From Streptomyces bicolor (GTDB taxonomy: Bacteria; Actinomycetota; Actinomycetes; Streptomycetales; Streptomycetaceae): a DNA stretch of 64,000 nt. Shown piece after piece: positions 43,518-51,822 of this stretch. The notes beneath the pieces were generated by a model, which saw nothing but the letters and a program-made list of their open reading frames with translations, was not told the origin of the DNA and did no database searches. The position numbers were made by a program, and so were the translations under genes. The stretch's first letter is position 1. Each line of letters opens with the position of its first letter. Where the stretch lies: assembly GCF_000719285.1 (NCBI RefSeq), contig NZ_JOFS01000030.1:1-64000 (forward strand), written 5' to 3'.

Positions 43518-46325
43518 ATGACAGAGGACCTCTCTCCGGCCGAGCGGTACGCGGCAGCGCGCAGGCGTGCTGTCGAGCAGGCCACCGCGCTCGCCTCCTT
43601 CCGCGAGATGTACGACTTCGGCCTCGACCCCTTCCAGATCGAGGCCTGCCAGGCACTCGAGGCGGGCAAGGGCGTGCTGGTGGCCGCTCCCACCGGCTCC
43701 GGCAAGACGATCGTGGGCGAATTCGCCGTCCACCTCGCCATGATGCAGGGCAAGAAGTGCTTCTACACGACACCCATCAAGGCGCTGTCGAACCAGAAGT
43801 ACGCCGACCTGTGCCGCCGTTACGGCAATGGCATGGTCGGTCTGCTCACCGGCGACAACAGCGTCAACCCCGACGCCGCCGTGGTCGTGATGACCACCGA
43901 GGTGCTGCGGAACATGCTGTACGCCGGGTCGCAGACCCTCCTCGGCCTCGGCTATGTGGTCATGGACGAGGTGCACTACCTCTCCGACCGCTTCCGCGGC
44001 GCCGTATGGGAGGAAGTGATCATCCACCTCCCGGAGTCGGTCACGCTCGTCTCGCTGTCGGCGACCGTGTCGAACGCCGAGGAGTTCGGCGACTGGCTCG
44101 ACACCGTCCGCGGCGACACCGAGGTGATCGTCTCCGAGCACCGGCCCGTGCCGCTGTTCCAGCACGTGCTCGCCGGACGGCGGATGTACGACCTGTTCGA
44201 GGAGGGCGAGGGCCACAAGAAGGCCGTCAACCCCGACCTCACGCGCCTGGCCCGGATGGAGGCCCAGCGCCCGTCCTACCAGGACCGCAGACGCGGGCGG
44301 GCCATGCGCGAGGCCGACCGGGAGCGGGAGCGCAGACAGCGCTCCCGGGTGTGGACACCGGGGCGTCCCGAGGTCATCGAACGGCTCGACGCCGAGGGTC
44401 TGCTGCCCGCCATCACCTTCATCTTCAGCCGGGCCGCCTGCGAGGCCGCCGTCCAGCAGTGCCTGTACGCGGGACTGCGGCTGAACGACGAGGAGTCCCG
44501 GGAACAGGTGCGTGCCCTCGTCGAGGAGCGCACCGCCTCCATCCCGACCGAGGACCTCCATGTCCTCGGCTACTACGAGTGGCTGGAAGGCCTGGAGCGT
44601 GGCATAGCCGCCCACCACGCGGGCATGCTGCCGACCTTCAAGGAGGTCGTCGAGGAGCTGTTCGTGCGCGGCCTGGTGAAGGCCGTGTTCGCCACGGAGA
44701 CGCTCGCGCTGGGCATCAACATGCCCGCCCGGTCGGTGGTGTTGGAGAAGCTCGTCAAGTGGAACGGCGAGCAGCACGCCGACATCACGCCCGGTGAGTA
44801 CACCCAGCTGACCGGTCGTGCGGGGCGGCGCGGCATCGACGTCGAGGGCCACGCGGTGGTGCTGTGGCAGCGCGGGATGAGCCCCGAGCACCTGGCCGGG
44901 CTCGCGGGGACGCGTACCTATCCGCTGCGGTCCAGCTTCAAGCCGTCGTACAACATGGCGGTCAACCTCGTCGAGCAGTTCGGCCGGCACCGCTCGCGCG
45001 AACTCCTTGAGACGTCCTTCGCGCAGTTCCAGGCCGACAAGTCCGTCGTCGGGATCTCGCGCCAGGTGCAGCGCAACGAGGAGGGGCTGGCCGGTTACAA
45101 GGAGTCCATGACCTGCCATCTCGGGGACTTCGAGGAGTACGCGCGACTGCGCCGCGAACTCAAGGACCGGGAGAACGAGTTGGCCCGGCAGGGGGCCGCG
45201 CAGCGGCGCGCCGAGGCCGCGGTCGCGCTGGAGAAGCTCAAGCCGGGCGACGTCATCCATGTGCCGACGGGCAAGTACGCCGGTCTCGCGCTGGTGCTGG
45301 ATCCCGGGCTGCCGGCCGGGCGGTCCAACGGGCACCGCGGCTTCGAGCACCACGACGGGCCGCGCCCGCTGGTCCTGACCGCCGAACGGCAGGTCAAGCG
45401 GCTGGCGTCCATGGACTTCCCGGTGCCCGTCGAGGCGTTGGAGCGGATGCGGATCCCGAAGTCCTTCAACCCGCGCTCCCCGCAGTCCCGTCGGGACCTC
45501 GCCTCCGCGCTGCGCACCAAGGCCGGGCACATTCCGCCGGAGCGGCAGCGCAAGCGGCGCTCCCAGGCAGCGGACGACCGGGAGATCGAGCGGCTGCGCA
45601 AGGCACTGCGCGCGCACCCCTGCCATGGCTGCAACGACCGTGAGGACCACGCCCGTTGGGCCGAGCGCTACCACCGGCTGCTGCGGGACACCTCGCAGCT
45701 GGAGCGGCGTATCGAAGGCCGCACGAACACGATTGCCCGAACGTTCGACCGGATCGTGGCGCTGCTGACCGAACTGGACTACCTGCGCGGCGACGAGGTC
45801 ACCGAGCACGGCAAGCGGCTTGCCCGGTTGTACGGTGAGCTGGATCTGCTGGCGAGTGAATGCCTCCGCGAGCGGGTCTGGGAGGGGCTGGGTCCTGCCG
45901 AACTGGCCGCCTGCGTCTCGGCGTTGGTGTACGAGGCGCGGGTCGGGGACGATGCGATGGCGCCGAAGCTGCCGTCGGGCAAGGCCAAGGCCGCGCTGGG
46001 TGAGATGGTCCGGATCTGGGGGCGGCTGGATTCCCTTGAGGAGGAGTTCCGGATCACCCAGAGCGAGGGGGTTGGGCAGCGTGAACCTGACCTCGGCTTT
46101 GCCTGGGCTGCCTATATGTGGGCCAGTGGCAAGGGGCTGGATGAGGTGCTTCGGGAGGCGGAGATGCCGGCCGGGGACTTTGTTCGGTGGTGCAAGCAGG
46201 TGATTGACGTGCTGGGGCAGATTTCGGCGGCTTCTCCTGTGGAGGGGTCGACTGTGGCGAAGAATGCGCGGAAGGCTGTGGACGGGCTGCTGCGGGGGGT
46301 TGTCGCCTACTCGTCGGTGGGGTGA
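43518..46325 (+). CDS. helY: Ski2/Mtr4-like superfamily 2 RNA helicase
   Basis: A 935-residue ATP-dependent helicase. Walker A is APTGSGKT (57-64), the DEVH box starts at Asp150 (VMDEVHYLSDRF), and motif VI is QLTGRAGRRGID. The rRNA-processing-arch-type middle (about 510-680) and the DSHCT-type C-terminal domain follow, as in Ski2-like enzymes. ATG 43518 is chosen as it gives the family N-terminus. It corresponds to helY, which follows pafABC-tatAC in mycobacteria. Probably acts in RNA decay or maturation; not shown directly here. Confidence 0.94.
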   Translation: MTEDLSPAERYAAARRRAVEQATALASFREMYDFGLDPFQIEACQALEAGKGVLVAAPTGSGKTIVGEFAVHLAMMQGKKCFYTTPIKALSNQKYADLCRRYGNGMVGLLTGDNSVNPDAAVVVMTTEVLRNMLYAGSQTLLGLGYVVMDEVHYLSDRFRGAVWEEVIIHLPESVTLVSLSATVSNAEEFGDWLDTVRGDTEVIVSEHRPVPLFQHVLAGRRMYDLFEEGEGHKKAVNPDLTRLARMEAQRPSYQDRRRGRAMREADRERERRQRSRVWTPGRPEVIERLDAEGLLPAITFIFSRAACEAAVQQCLYAGLRLNDEESREQVRALVEERTASIPTEDLHVLGYYEWLEGLERGIAAHHAGMLPTFKEVVEELFVRGLVKAVFATETLALGINMPARSVVLEKLVKWNGEQHADITPGEYTQLTGRAGRRGIDVEGHAVVLWQRGMSPEHLAGLAGTRTYPLRSSFKPSYNMAVNLVEQFGRHRSRELLETSFAQFQADKSVVGISRQVQRNEEGLAGYKESMTCHLGDFEEYARLRRELKDRENELARQGAAQRRAEAAVALEKLKPGDVIHVPTGKYAGLALVLDPGLPAGRSNGHRGFEHHDGPRPLVLTAERQVKRLASMDFPVPVEALERMRIPKSFNPRSPQSRRDLASALRTKAGHIPPERQRKRRSQAADDREIERLRKALRAHPCHGCNDREDHARWAERYHRLLRDTSQLERRIEGRTNTIARTFDRIVALLTELDYLRGDEVTEHGKRLARLYGELDLLASECLRERVWEGLGPAELAACVSALVYEARVGDDAMAPKLPSGKAKAALGEMVRIWGRLDSLEEEFRITQSEGVGQREPDLGFAWAAYMWASGKGLDEVLREAEMPAGDFVRWCKQVIDVLGQISAASPVEGSTVAKNARKAVDGLLRGVVAYSSVG

Positions 46326-46352
46326 GGCTTTCGGGGGCGGGGCGGGTGAGTT

Positions 46353-46399
46353 GGGGCTGGTCGCGCCCGCGCGGCGGAGCCGCATATCGATACAGCCCC
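46353..46399. repeat. Streptomyces intergenic hairpin repeat
   Basis: GGGGCTG (46353-46359) and CAGCCCC (46393-46399) enclose GCGGC-GGA-GCCGC. From memory, near-identical GGGGCTGGTCGCG...CAGCCCCGCGCCCC elements occur between many converging Streptomyces genes. Here it lies in the 104-bp gap between helY and helR, where it may also terminate both transcripts. Confidence 0.65.
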
Positions 46400-46429
46400 G
46401 CGCCCCTGCGGGCATGCACTTGGCGCCGA

Positions 46430-48718
46430 TCAAGACGTGAGGACGACCAACTGCTGGGTCGCGCGCGTCATCGAGACGTAGCGGTTCACCGCTCCTTCGA
46501 TCCCCTCGCCGAACTTCTCCGGGTTCACCAGGACGACCAGGTCGAACTCCAGCCCCTTCGACAGCTCCGGAGTCAGTGACCGGACTCGGTCCGTCGGCTG
46601 GAACTCGGAGTCGCCGATGACGCAGGCGGTTCCCTCCGCGTGCGTGGCGAGCCAGTTGTCCAGGACCGAGTCGAGGTCCGCCACCGAACCGTGCACGACG
46701 GGGCCCCCGCCGCTGCGGATCGACGTCGGCACGTTCGCGTCCGGGAGCGCGGCGCGGATGACCGGCTCCGCCTCCGTCATGATCTCTTCCGGCGTTCGGT
46801 AGTTGACGGTCAGGGATGCCAGGTCGATCCGGTCGAAGCCGACCCGTTCGAGCCGTTCCCGCCAGGACTCCGTGAAGCCGTGCCTGGCCTGGGCGCGGTC
46901 TCCGACGATGGTGAAGCTTCGGGACGGGCAGCGCAGCAGGAGCATCTGCCACTCGGCGTCGGTGAGTTCCTGGGCCTCGTCCACGACGATGTGCGCGAAG
47001 GGGCCGGCGAGCAGATCGGGGTCGGTGGTGGTCAGTTCGGCGTCGTCGACCAGGCTGACCTGGGCGTCCTGGCCGCGCAGCATCGTCACCAGGCCCTCGC
47101 CGTCGTCACCGTCCGCGCCGGAGTGGGCCACAGCCTCGATCAGGTTGTCGACGACCTGCGTCATGCGCTCGCGCTGGGCGGCGAGGACGCCCTCGTGCCG
47201 GCGCTTTCGCCGGGCCGCCTCCGGGTCGCCCAGCCGCTGCCGTGCCGCGTCCAGGAGCGGCAGGTCGGACACCGTCCAGGCGTGCGGGTTCGTGCGCTGG
47301 AGCCTGTGAACCTCGTCGCGGCCGAGCCAGGGTGCGCACATCCGCAGGTACGCCGGTACCGACCACAGGTCGCCGACCAGGTCCGTCGCCTCGAGTAGCG
47401 GCCAAGCGCCGTTGAAGGCCGTCAGCAACTCCCTGTTCTGGCACAGCGACCTGCGAAGGAGGTCGGCCGGAACCTCGCCGTCGTCCCCGGCGGAGTCGCC
47501 CTCGTGCTTGTCCGCCAGGATCGTGAGCAGTTCCTCCCAGACCTGGTCGCGCGCCTCGTTGTGCGGGGTGCCGGGTTCAGCCGCCTCGAACGCCGTGGCC
47601 CAGTCGTCGGCGCTCAGCCAGATGTCGGACCAGTGGGTGGTGACCGTCATGCCCTTGGCGGGCGGCTCCTCGTAGAACCGGACGGCCTTCTCGATCGCCT
47701 TCACCAGCTCCGCAGACGACTTCAGCCGGGCCACCTCGGGGTCGCGCTCCACCCCCGCCTCGGCGCCCTCGGTGACGAGGTCCCGCAGGATGCAGGTCTG
47801 CACGCCCTCCTCGCCGAGGCTGGGCAGGACATCGGAGACGTACGCCAGGTAGGGCCGGTGCGGGCCGACGAACAGTACGCCGCCGCGACGGTGACCGAGG
47901 CGGGGGTCGGAGTGGAGGAGGTAGGCGGAGCGGTGCAGGGCGACGACCGTCTTGCCGGTGCCGGGGCCGCCGTCGACCACGAGTGCGCCGCGTGATCCCG
48001 CGCGGATGATGGCGTCCTGGTCGGCCTGGATGGTGCCGAGCACGTCGCGCATCCGGGGCGAACGGTTGCTGCCCAGGCTCGCGATGAAGGCGGACTGGTC
48101 GTCGAGTGCGGCGCGCCGTTCGAGTCCGTCCGGGGTGAACACCTCGTCCCAGTAGTCGCTGATCCGGCCGCCGGTCCAACGGTACCGGCGGCGGCTGGCC
48201 AGCCCCATCGGGTTGGCGTGGGTGGCGCCGAAGAACGGCTCGGCCGCGGGGGAGCGCCAGTCGACCAGCAGCCGGCGGCCGGTGCCGTCCGTGAGGCCGA
48301 GTCGTCCGATGTACACGGGCTGGGGGTCGTCCGTGCCGACCATGTGGCCGAGGCACAGGTCCAGGCCGAAGCGGCGCAGGGTCCGCAGGCGGGCGGTGAG
48401 CCGGTGGATCTCCGTGTCCCGGTCCATCGCCTGCCGACCCAGGCCGCCGGGCGCCCTGCGGGCCGCGTCGAGCTGGTCGGAGGCCTCGGCGATCGACTGT
48501 TCCAGGCACTCCGCGAGGGCCGCGAAGTACCGCTCGTCGCCGGTGATCAGGGCCGGGTCGGACTTGGCGGAGAGGCGGTCGGGCAGGGCGAACGCGCTGG
48601 TGGTCAAGGGGGTCACTGCGGTGGGCTCCGATCTGAGGTCGCTTGCGACCGTCGCGTGCGGCAAGGTGTGTGGGCCGCGGTGTTCCGGGTCCTTGCTCGG
48701 GTGGTCCGCGGGGTTCAC
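46430..48718 (-). CDS. helR: HelR-like RNA polymerase-associated helicase (rifamycin resistance)
   Basis: A 762-residue UvrD/HelD-like protein. The N-terminal RNA-polymerase-binding arm (residues 40-115, ALAECLEQSIAEASDQLDAA) precedes an SF1 motor with Walker A GGPGTGKT (250-257), a split insertion, and motifs AHIVVDEAQELTDAEWQ and VNYRTPEEI. Established knowledge: Streptomyces HelR displaces rifamycins from RNA polymerase and is induced through an RAE. GTG 48718 overlaps the TGA of the glycosyltransferase gene (GTGA), showing translational coupling. It is the second gene of the operon preceded by the RAE-like motif at 50009-50030. A general HelD recycling role is the alternative. Confidence 0.88.
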   Translation of the reverse strand: MNPADHPSKDPEHRGPHTLPHATVASDLRSEPTAVTPLTTSAFALPDRLSAKSDPALITGDERYFAALAECLEQSIAEASDQLDAARRAPGGLGRQAMDRDTEIHRLTARLRTLRRFGLDLCLGHMVGTDDPQPVYIGRLGLTDGTGRRLLVDWRSPAAEPFFGATHANPMGLASRRRYRWTGGRISDYWDEVFTPDGLERRAALDDQSAFIASLGSNRSPRMRDVLGTIQADQDAIIRAGSRGALVVDGGPGTGKTVVALHRSAYLLHSDPRLGHRRGGVLFVGPHRPYLAYVSDVLPSLGEEGVQTCILRDLVTEGAEAGVERDPEVARLKSSAELVKAIEKAVRFYEEPPAKGMTVTTHWSDIWLSADDWATAFEAAEPGTPHNEARDQVWEELLTILADKHEGDSAGDDGEVPADLLRRSLCQNRELLTAFNGAWPLLEATDLVGDLWSVPAYLRMCAPWLGRDEVHRLQRTNPHAWTVSDLPLLDAARQRLGDPEAARRKRRHEGVLAAQRERMTQVVDNLIEAVAHSGADGDDGEGLVTMLRGQDAQVSLVDDAELTTTDPDLLAGPFAHIVVDEAQELTDAEWQMLLLRCPSRSFTIVGDRAQARHGFTESWRERLERVGFDRIDLASLTVNYRTPEEIMTEAEPVIRAALPDANVPTSIRSGGGPVVHGSVADLDSVLDNWLATHAEGTACVIGDSEFQPTDRVRSLTPELSKGLEFDLVVLVNPEKFGEGIEGAVNRYVSMTRATQQLVVLTS

Positions 48719-49950
48719 GCGGAGGTGGGCCGCCTGTCCCGGCTGATCTTGTCGAGGAGGAGCTGCGCGGCGACCGTTGCCCCGTCGGTGTGGATCGTGG
48801 CCGCCACGGTGGTCGCCCGGGCCCGGGTCTCGGGGGTCAGGGCGGTCTTCAGCGCGGCCGACAGGGACTCGAAGGTCGGGTTCGGCCCGTCATGTGCCGC
48901 GCCGATGCCCAGATCGGCCACGCGACCGGCCCAGTACGGCTGGTCCGCCAGCTGAGGCACCACCACCTGAGGTGCCCCGGCCCGGGCGGCCGTCGTCGTG
49001 GTCCCCGCGCCGCCGTGATGCACGACGGCGGCCACCCGGCGGAACAGCGCCTGATGGTTGACCTCACCGACGGCGAAGCAGTCGTCCCGGTCGTCGATCA
49101 GGGCCAGGTCGGCCCAGCCGCGGGCCATGACCACGCGGCGGCCCTGCGCGCGAACCGCGTCGACGGCCACCTGGGCCACGTCCGCCGACGCGTGCATGGG
49201 CATGCTGCCGAAGCCCACGTACACCGGCGGTGCGCCGGCGTTCAGGAACGCCGCCAACTCGGCCGGCAGCGGGCGTTCGTCCGGCAGGGTCCAGGCGCCG
49301 GTCTGCACGACGTTCAAGTCCGCCTGCTCCTGCCACGGGTCCAGGACCGGATCCGTCGCCAGCCACGGCCGGTCTCCGATGACGTAGTCGCGCAGGCCGT
49401 CCACCGGGGGCAGGCCGATCGACGCCCGGCTGGAGTTGACCCCTTCACCGAACAGCGCGTTGATGCTCTGCGCGTCCAGGTCCCACAGCTCCCGGTTGTC
49501 GGTCACCTCCTGCGGGAGCGGCCGGCCCGGATAGGCCAGCGGTGGGCGGTGTGGCGACGGGAGGGTGAGCTGCTGGAAGGTCACGAACACGGAGGGGATG
49601 CCCAGCTTCTCCGCGACCGACAGCGCACCGGCCGCGGCCGACGGCACCCCGGTCGCCACCAGGGCATCGCATCCCTCGGCCGCGACGGTGACCGCCTCGA
49701 CCATCCCGGCGACGATCTCGGCCGCCCGCTGGGACAGGGTCGACGCGGGCGGCGCCGCCTTCGTCAACATGCGCGCGGACGGGCCGACCGGCACCAGTGG
49801 CACGCCGACACCCGCCAGCCGCCGCGCGAAGTCCTCGTCCGGCGGGGCGCACACCCCCACCTCCGCGCCGAGCGCCCGCAACCGCACCGCGAGTGCCACC
49901 AGCGGTTCGACATCCCCTCGCGACCCATAGGTCGACAACACAACACGCAC
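48715..49950 (-). CDS. rgt: GT1-family glycosyltransferase, probable rifamycin glycosyltransferase
   Basis: A 411-residue GT-B fold enzyme of the macrolide/UGT type. The N-terminal acceptor domain starts MRVVLSTYGSRGDVEPLVAL. The nucleotide-sugar motif HHGGAGTTTT (His311, His312), followed by APQVVVPQLADQPYWA, marks the donor site. In Streptomyces, Rgt inactivates rifamycins by glucosylating the ansa chain (established for Rgt1438). Rifamycin as substrate is supported here by the RAE-like motif 60 bp upstream and the coupled helR gene, not by sequence alone. GTG 49950 follows GGGAG by 8 nt. A glycosyltransferase for another natural product is the alternative. Confidence 0.82.
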   Translation of the reverse strand: MRVVLSTYGSRGDVEPLVALAVRLRALGAEVGVCAPPDEDFARRLAGVGVPLVPVGPSARMLTKAAPPASTLSQRAAEIVAGMVEAVTVAAEGCDALVATGVPSAAAGALSVAEKLGIPSVFVTFQQLTLPSPHRPPLAYPGRPLPQEVTDNRELWDLDAQSINALFGEGVNSSRASIGLPPVDGLRDYVIGDRPWLATDPVLDPWQEQADLNVVQTGAWTLPDERPLPAELAAFLNAGAPPVYVGFGSMPMHASADVAQVAVDAVRAQGRRVVMARGWADLALIDDRDDCFAVGEVNHQALFRRVAAVVHHGGAGTTTTAARAGAPQVVVPQLADQPYWAGRVADLGIGAAHDGPNPTFESLSAALKTALTPETRARATTVAATIHTDGATVAAQLLLDKISRDRRPTSA

Positions 49951-50008
49951 TACGCGACTCCCGTTTCCGCAGGTCCGTGCCCTTAGGCCGGAGATTCTGC
50001 GGCACGAT

Positions 50009-50030
50009 GGGGGCCTTGCCGCAAGCCCCC
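50009..50030 (-). promoter_or_regulatory. rifamycin-associated element (RAE)-like inverted repeat
   Basis: On the minus strand the sequence reads GGGGGCTTGCGGCAAGGCCC with CC following. It contains CTTGC-G-GCAAG flanked by G- and C-runs and matches the RAE consensus as I recall it (GGGGCTTGCGGCAAGGCCC). It lies 59 bp upstream of the glycosyltransferase start, the location expected for rifamycin-inducible resistance genes. A TATAGC hexamer lies 10-15 bp further upstream on that strand. Confidence 0.82.
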
Positions 50031-50052
50031 CAGTGCGCTATAAGTTAAGAGT

Positions 50053-50078
50053 GGCAAGGAGTGGGAGACCTCCTTGCC
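50053..50078. terminator. terminator between atzF and the resistance operon
   Basis: A perfect 9-bp stem (50053-50061 with 50070-50078, 8-nt loop). On the plus strand it is followed by TTTGGTTTTTTG; on the minus strand it lies 24 bp beyond the atzF stop. It probably isolates the guanidine operon from the rgt-helR operon. The T-rich stretch repeats TTGCCTTyGGTTTTT twice. Confidence 0.6.
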
Positions 50079-50101
50079 TTTGGTTTTTTGCCTTCGGTTT
50101 T

Positions 50102-51763
50102 TCAGGAGCGGCCGCCCCCGAGGTACGCCCGCCAGCCCCCGTACGACGTGATGTCCTCGGCGTCCTTGAGGGCCCCAGGCTCGCACAGGAACCCGGGTAC
50201 GTGGCTGCCGTCCGCCAACTCCACGCGCCCCAGGGCCATCGGGCGCGGCAGTTCCGCGAGGAGCCGGCCGAGCCCCTCCGCCGGGAGCCGCCACACCTCG
50301 GCCTCGATCGCGGCGCCCCCCTCGCCGACGTGGACCAGGCCCGGCTTGGGCGGGGTCGTGGACAGGGCGTGCAGCCGGTAGCGGGGCGCCGTGGTGACCG
50401 TACGGTCGAATCGGGCGCCCAGGGCCAGGAGTTGGGGGTTGAGGGGCTGGTCCGAGAGGTGGGCGCCGACCACGGCGAGACATACCTCCGGGCGGAGCGC
50501 CCCCGCGATCCTCGCGACCCTGTCGTCCGTGAACGCCGGGCCGATCAGCATCACGCCGAACGGCAGGCCGTTCACCTCGCCGGCCGGGACGGCGACCGCG
50601 GCCAGGTCGAAGAGGTTCGTGGAGTTGGTGAAGCGGCCCAGGCGGGCGTTGGCGCCCAGCGGGTCGGCGGTGACCTCGGCGAGGGTGGGGTGACCGGGCA
50701 CGGTCGGGAGCAACAGGGCGTCCGCGTCGGCGAGTTCGGCCTCCGCGCGGGAACGCAGGGCGGCGAGCCGGTCCTGGTCGGCGAAGAGCTGGTGGGCCGG
50801 GATGTCACGGGCGCGGGTGATGATGCCGACGACGGTGGGGTCGAGAGAGCCGTCCCCCGCCGCCAGTGCTTTGTCGACAAAGCTCCCCACGGCCGTATAG
50901 CGCTCGGCGACGAAGGCGCCCTCGTAGAGCATCGCGGCGGCTTCGGTGAAGGGGGCGAGGTCGACGGTGCGGATCTCGGCGCCGGCGGCGGTGAGCTGCC
51001 GTACCGCCGCCTCGTAGGCCTCGGCCCAGCCGTCGTCCAGCTCGCCGAGCCGGCGCACGGGCGGGACCGCGATCCGCCAGGGCCCCGGTGCGCGCTGGGG
51101 GAGCGGGGGCAGGGCGCGGCCGGGCGGGGACGCCATGAACGACAGCGCCTGCTCGGCCTCCGGCAGCGTCCGCGCGAACACCGTCACGCAGTCGAGCGAC
51201 GCGCAGGCCGGGACCACGCCCTCCGCCGGGACGAGACCCCGGGTCGGCTTGAGACCGACGATGCCGTTGAAGGCGGCCGGGACCCGGCCCGAGCCCGCCG
51301 TGTCGGTGCCGAGCGCGAAGTCGACGATGCCGAGCGCCACGGCGACGGCCGAGCCCGCGCTGGAGCCGCCGCTGACCCTCGAGGGGTCGTGTGCGTTGCG
51401 GACGGCGCCGTAGGGCGAGCGGGTGCCGACCAGGCCCGTCGCGAACTGGTCGAGGTTCGTCGTGCCGAGGACGAGTGCGCCGGCGGCACGGAGACGGGCG
51501 ACCACGGGTGCGTCGGCGTCCGGCTGGTAGGCGTACGAAGGGCATCCCGCGGTGGTGAGCAGGCCCTGGACGTCGATGTTGCCCTTGGCGGCGAACAGGC
51601 GGCCCGCGAGGGGGAGTGGTTCCCCCGCGGCCACGCGTTCGTCGATGATCCGGGCCTCGGCCTCGACCGCGCTCTGCGCGCGCAGGTCGATCCAGACCTC
51701 GGGGCGGTCCACGGCCTCGATCCGGGCGTAGGCGGCGCGGACACGGGACACAGCGCTCGACAT
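50102..51763 (-). CDS. atzF: allophanate hydrolase
   Basis: A 553-residue amidase-signature enzyme hydrolysing allophanate to ammonia and CO2. The Ser-cisSer-Lys triad reads as Lys60 (LFAAKGNID), Ser134 (SGGSSAGSAV) and Ser158 (DTAGSGR). The C-terminal 100 residues form the extra domain typical of AtzF. ATG 51763 is the family N-terminus. It is the last gene of a four-gene operon, 59 bp after the carboxylase. It finishes the pathway whether the starting compound is guanidine or urea. Confidence 0.94.
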   Translation of the reverse strand: MSSAVSRVRAAYARIEAVDRPEVWIDLRAQSAVEAEARIIDERVAAGEPLPLAGRLFAAKGNIDVQGLLTTAGCPSYAYQPDADAPVVARLRAAGALVLGTTNLDQFATGLVGTRSPYGAVRNAHDPSRVSGGSSAGSAVAVALGIVDFALGTDTAGSGRVPAAFNGIVGLKPTRGLVPAEGVVPACASLDCVTVFARTLPEAEQALSFMASPPGRALPPLPQRAPGPWRIAVPPVRRLGELDDGWAEAYEAAVRQLTAAGAEIRTVDLAPFTEAAAMLYEGAFVAERYTAVGSFVDKALAAGDGSLDPTVVGIITRARDIPAHQLFADQDRLAALRSRAEAELADADALLLPTVPGHPTLAEVTADPLGANARLGRFTNSTNLFDLAAVAVPAGEVNGLPFGVMLIGPAFTDDRVARIAGALRPEVCLAVVGAHLSDQPLNPQLLALGARFDRTVTTAPRYRLHALSTTPPKPGLVHVGEGGAAIEAEVWRLPAEGLGRLLAELPRPMALGRVELADGSHVPGFLCEPGALKDAEDITSYGGWRAYLGGGRS

Positions 51764-51822
51764 TCTTGTTCTCCTCGCGATCCGGGATTGTTGCCCGCGA
51801 CTCAGGATCTGCTGCGCGCCGT

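Noticed and set aside
50009..50030. RAE-like repeat as a simple terminator
   Set aside because: It lies upstream of the glycosyltransferase rather than after a gene, lacks a T-run, and its core matches the known regulatory element; a separate hairpin at 50053-50078 fits termination better.
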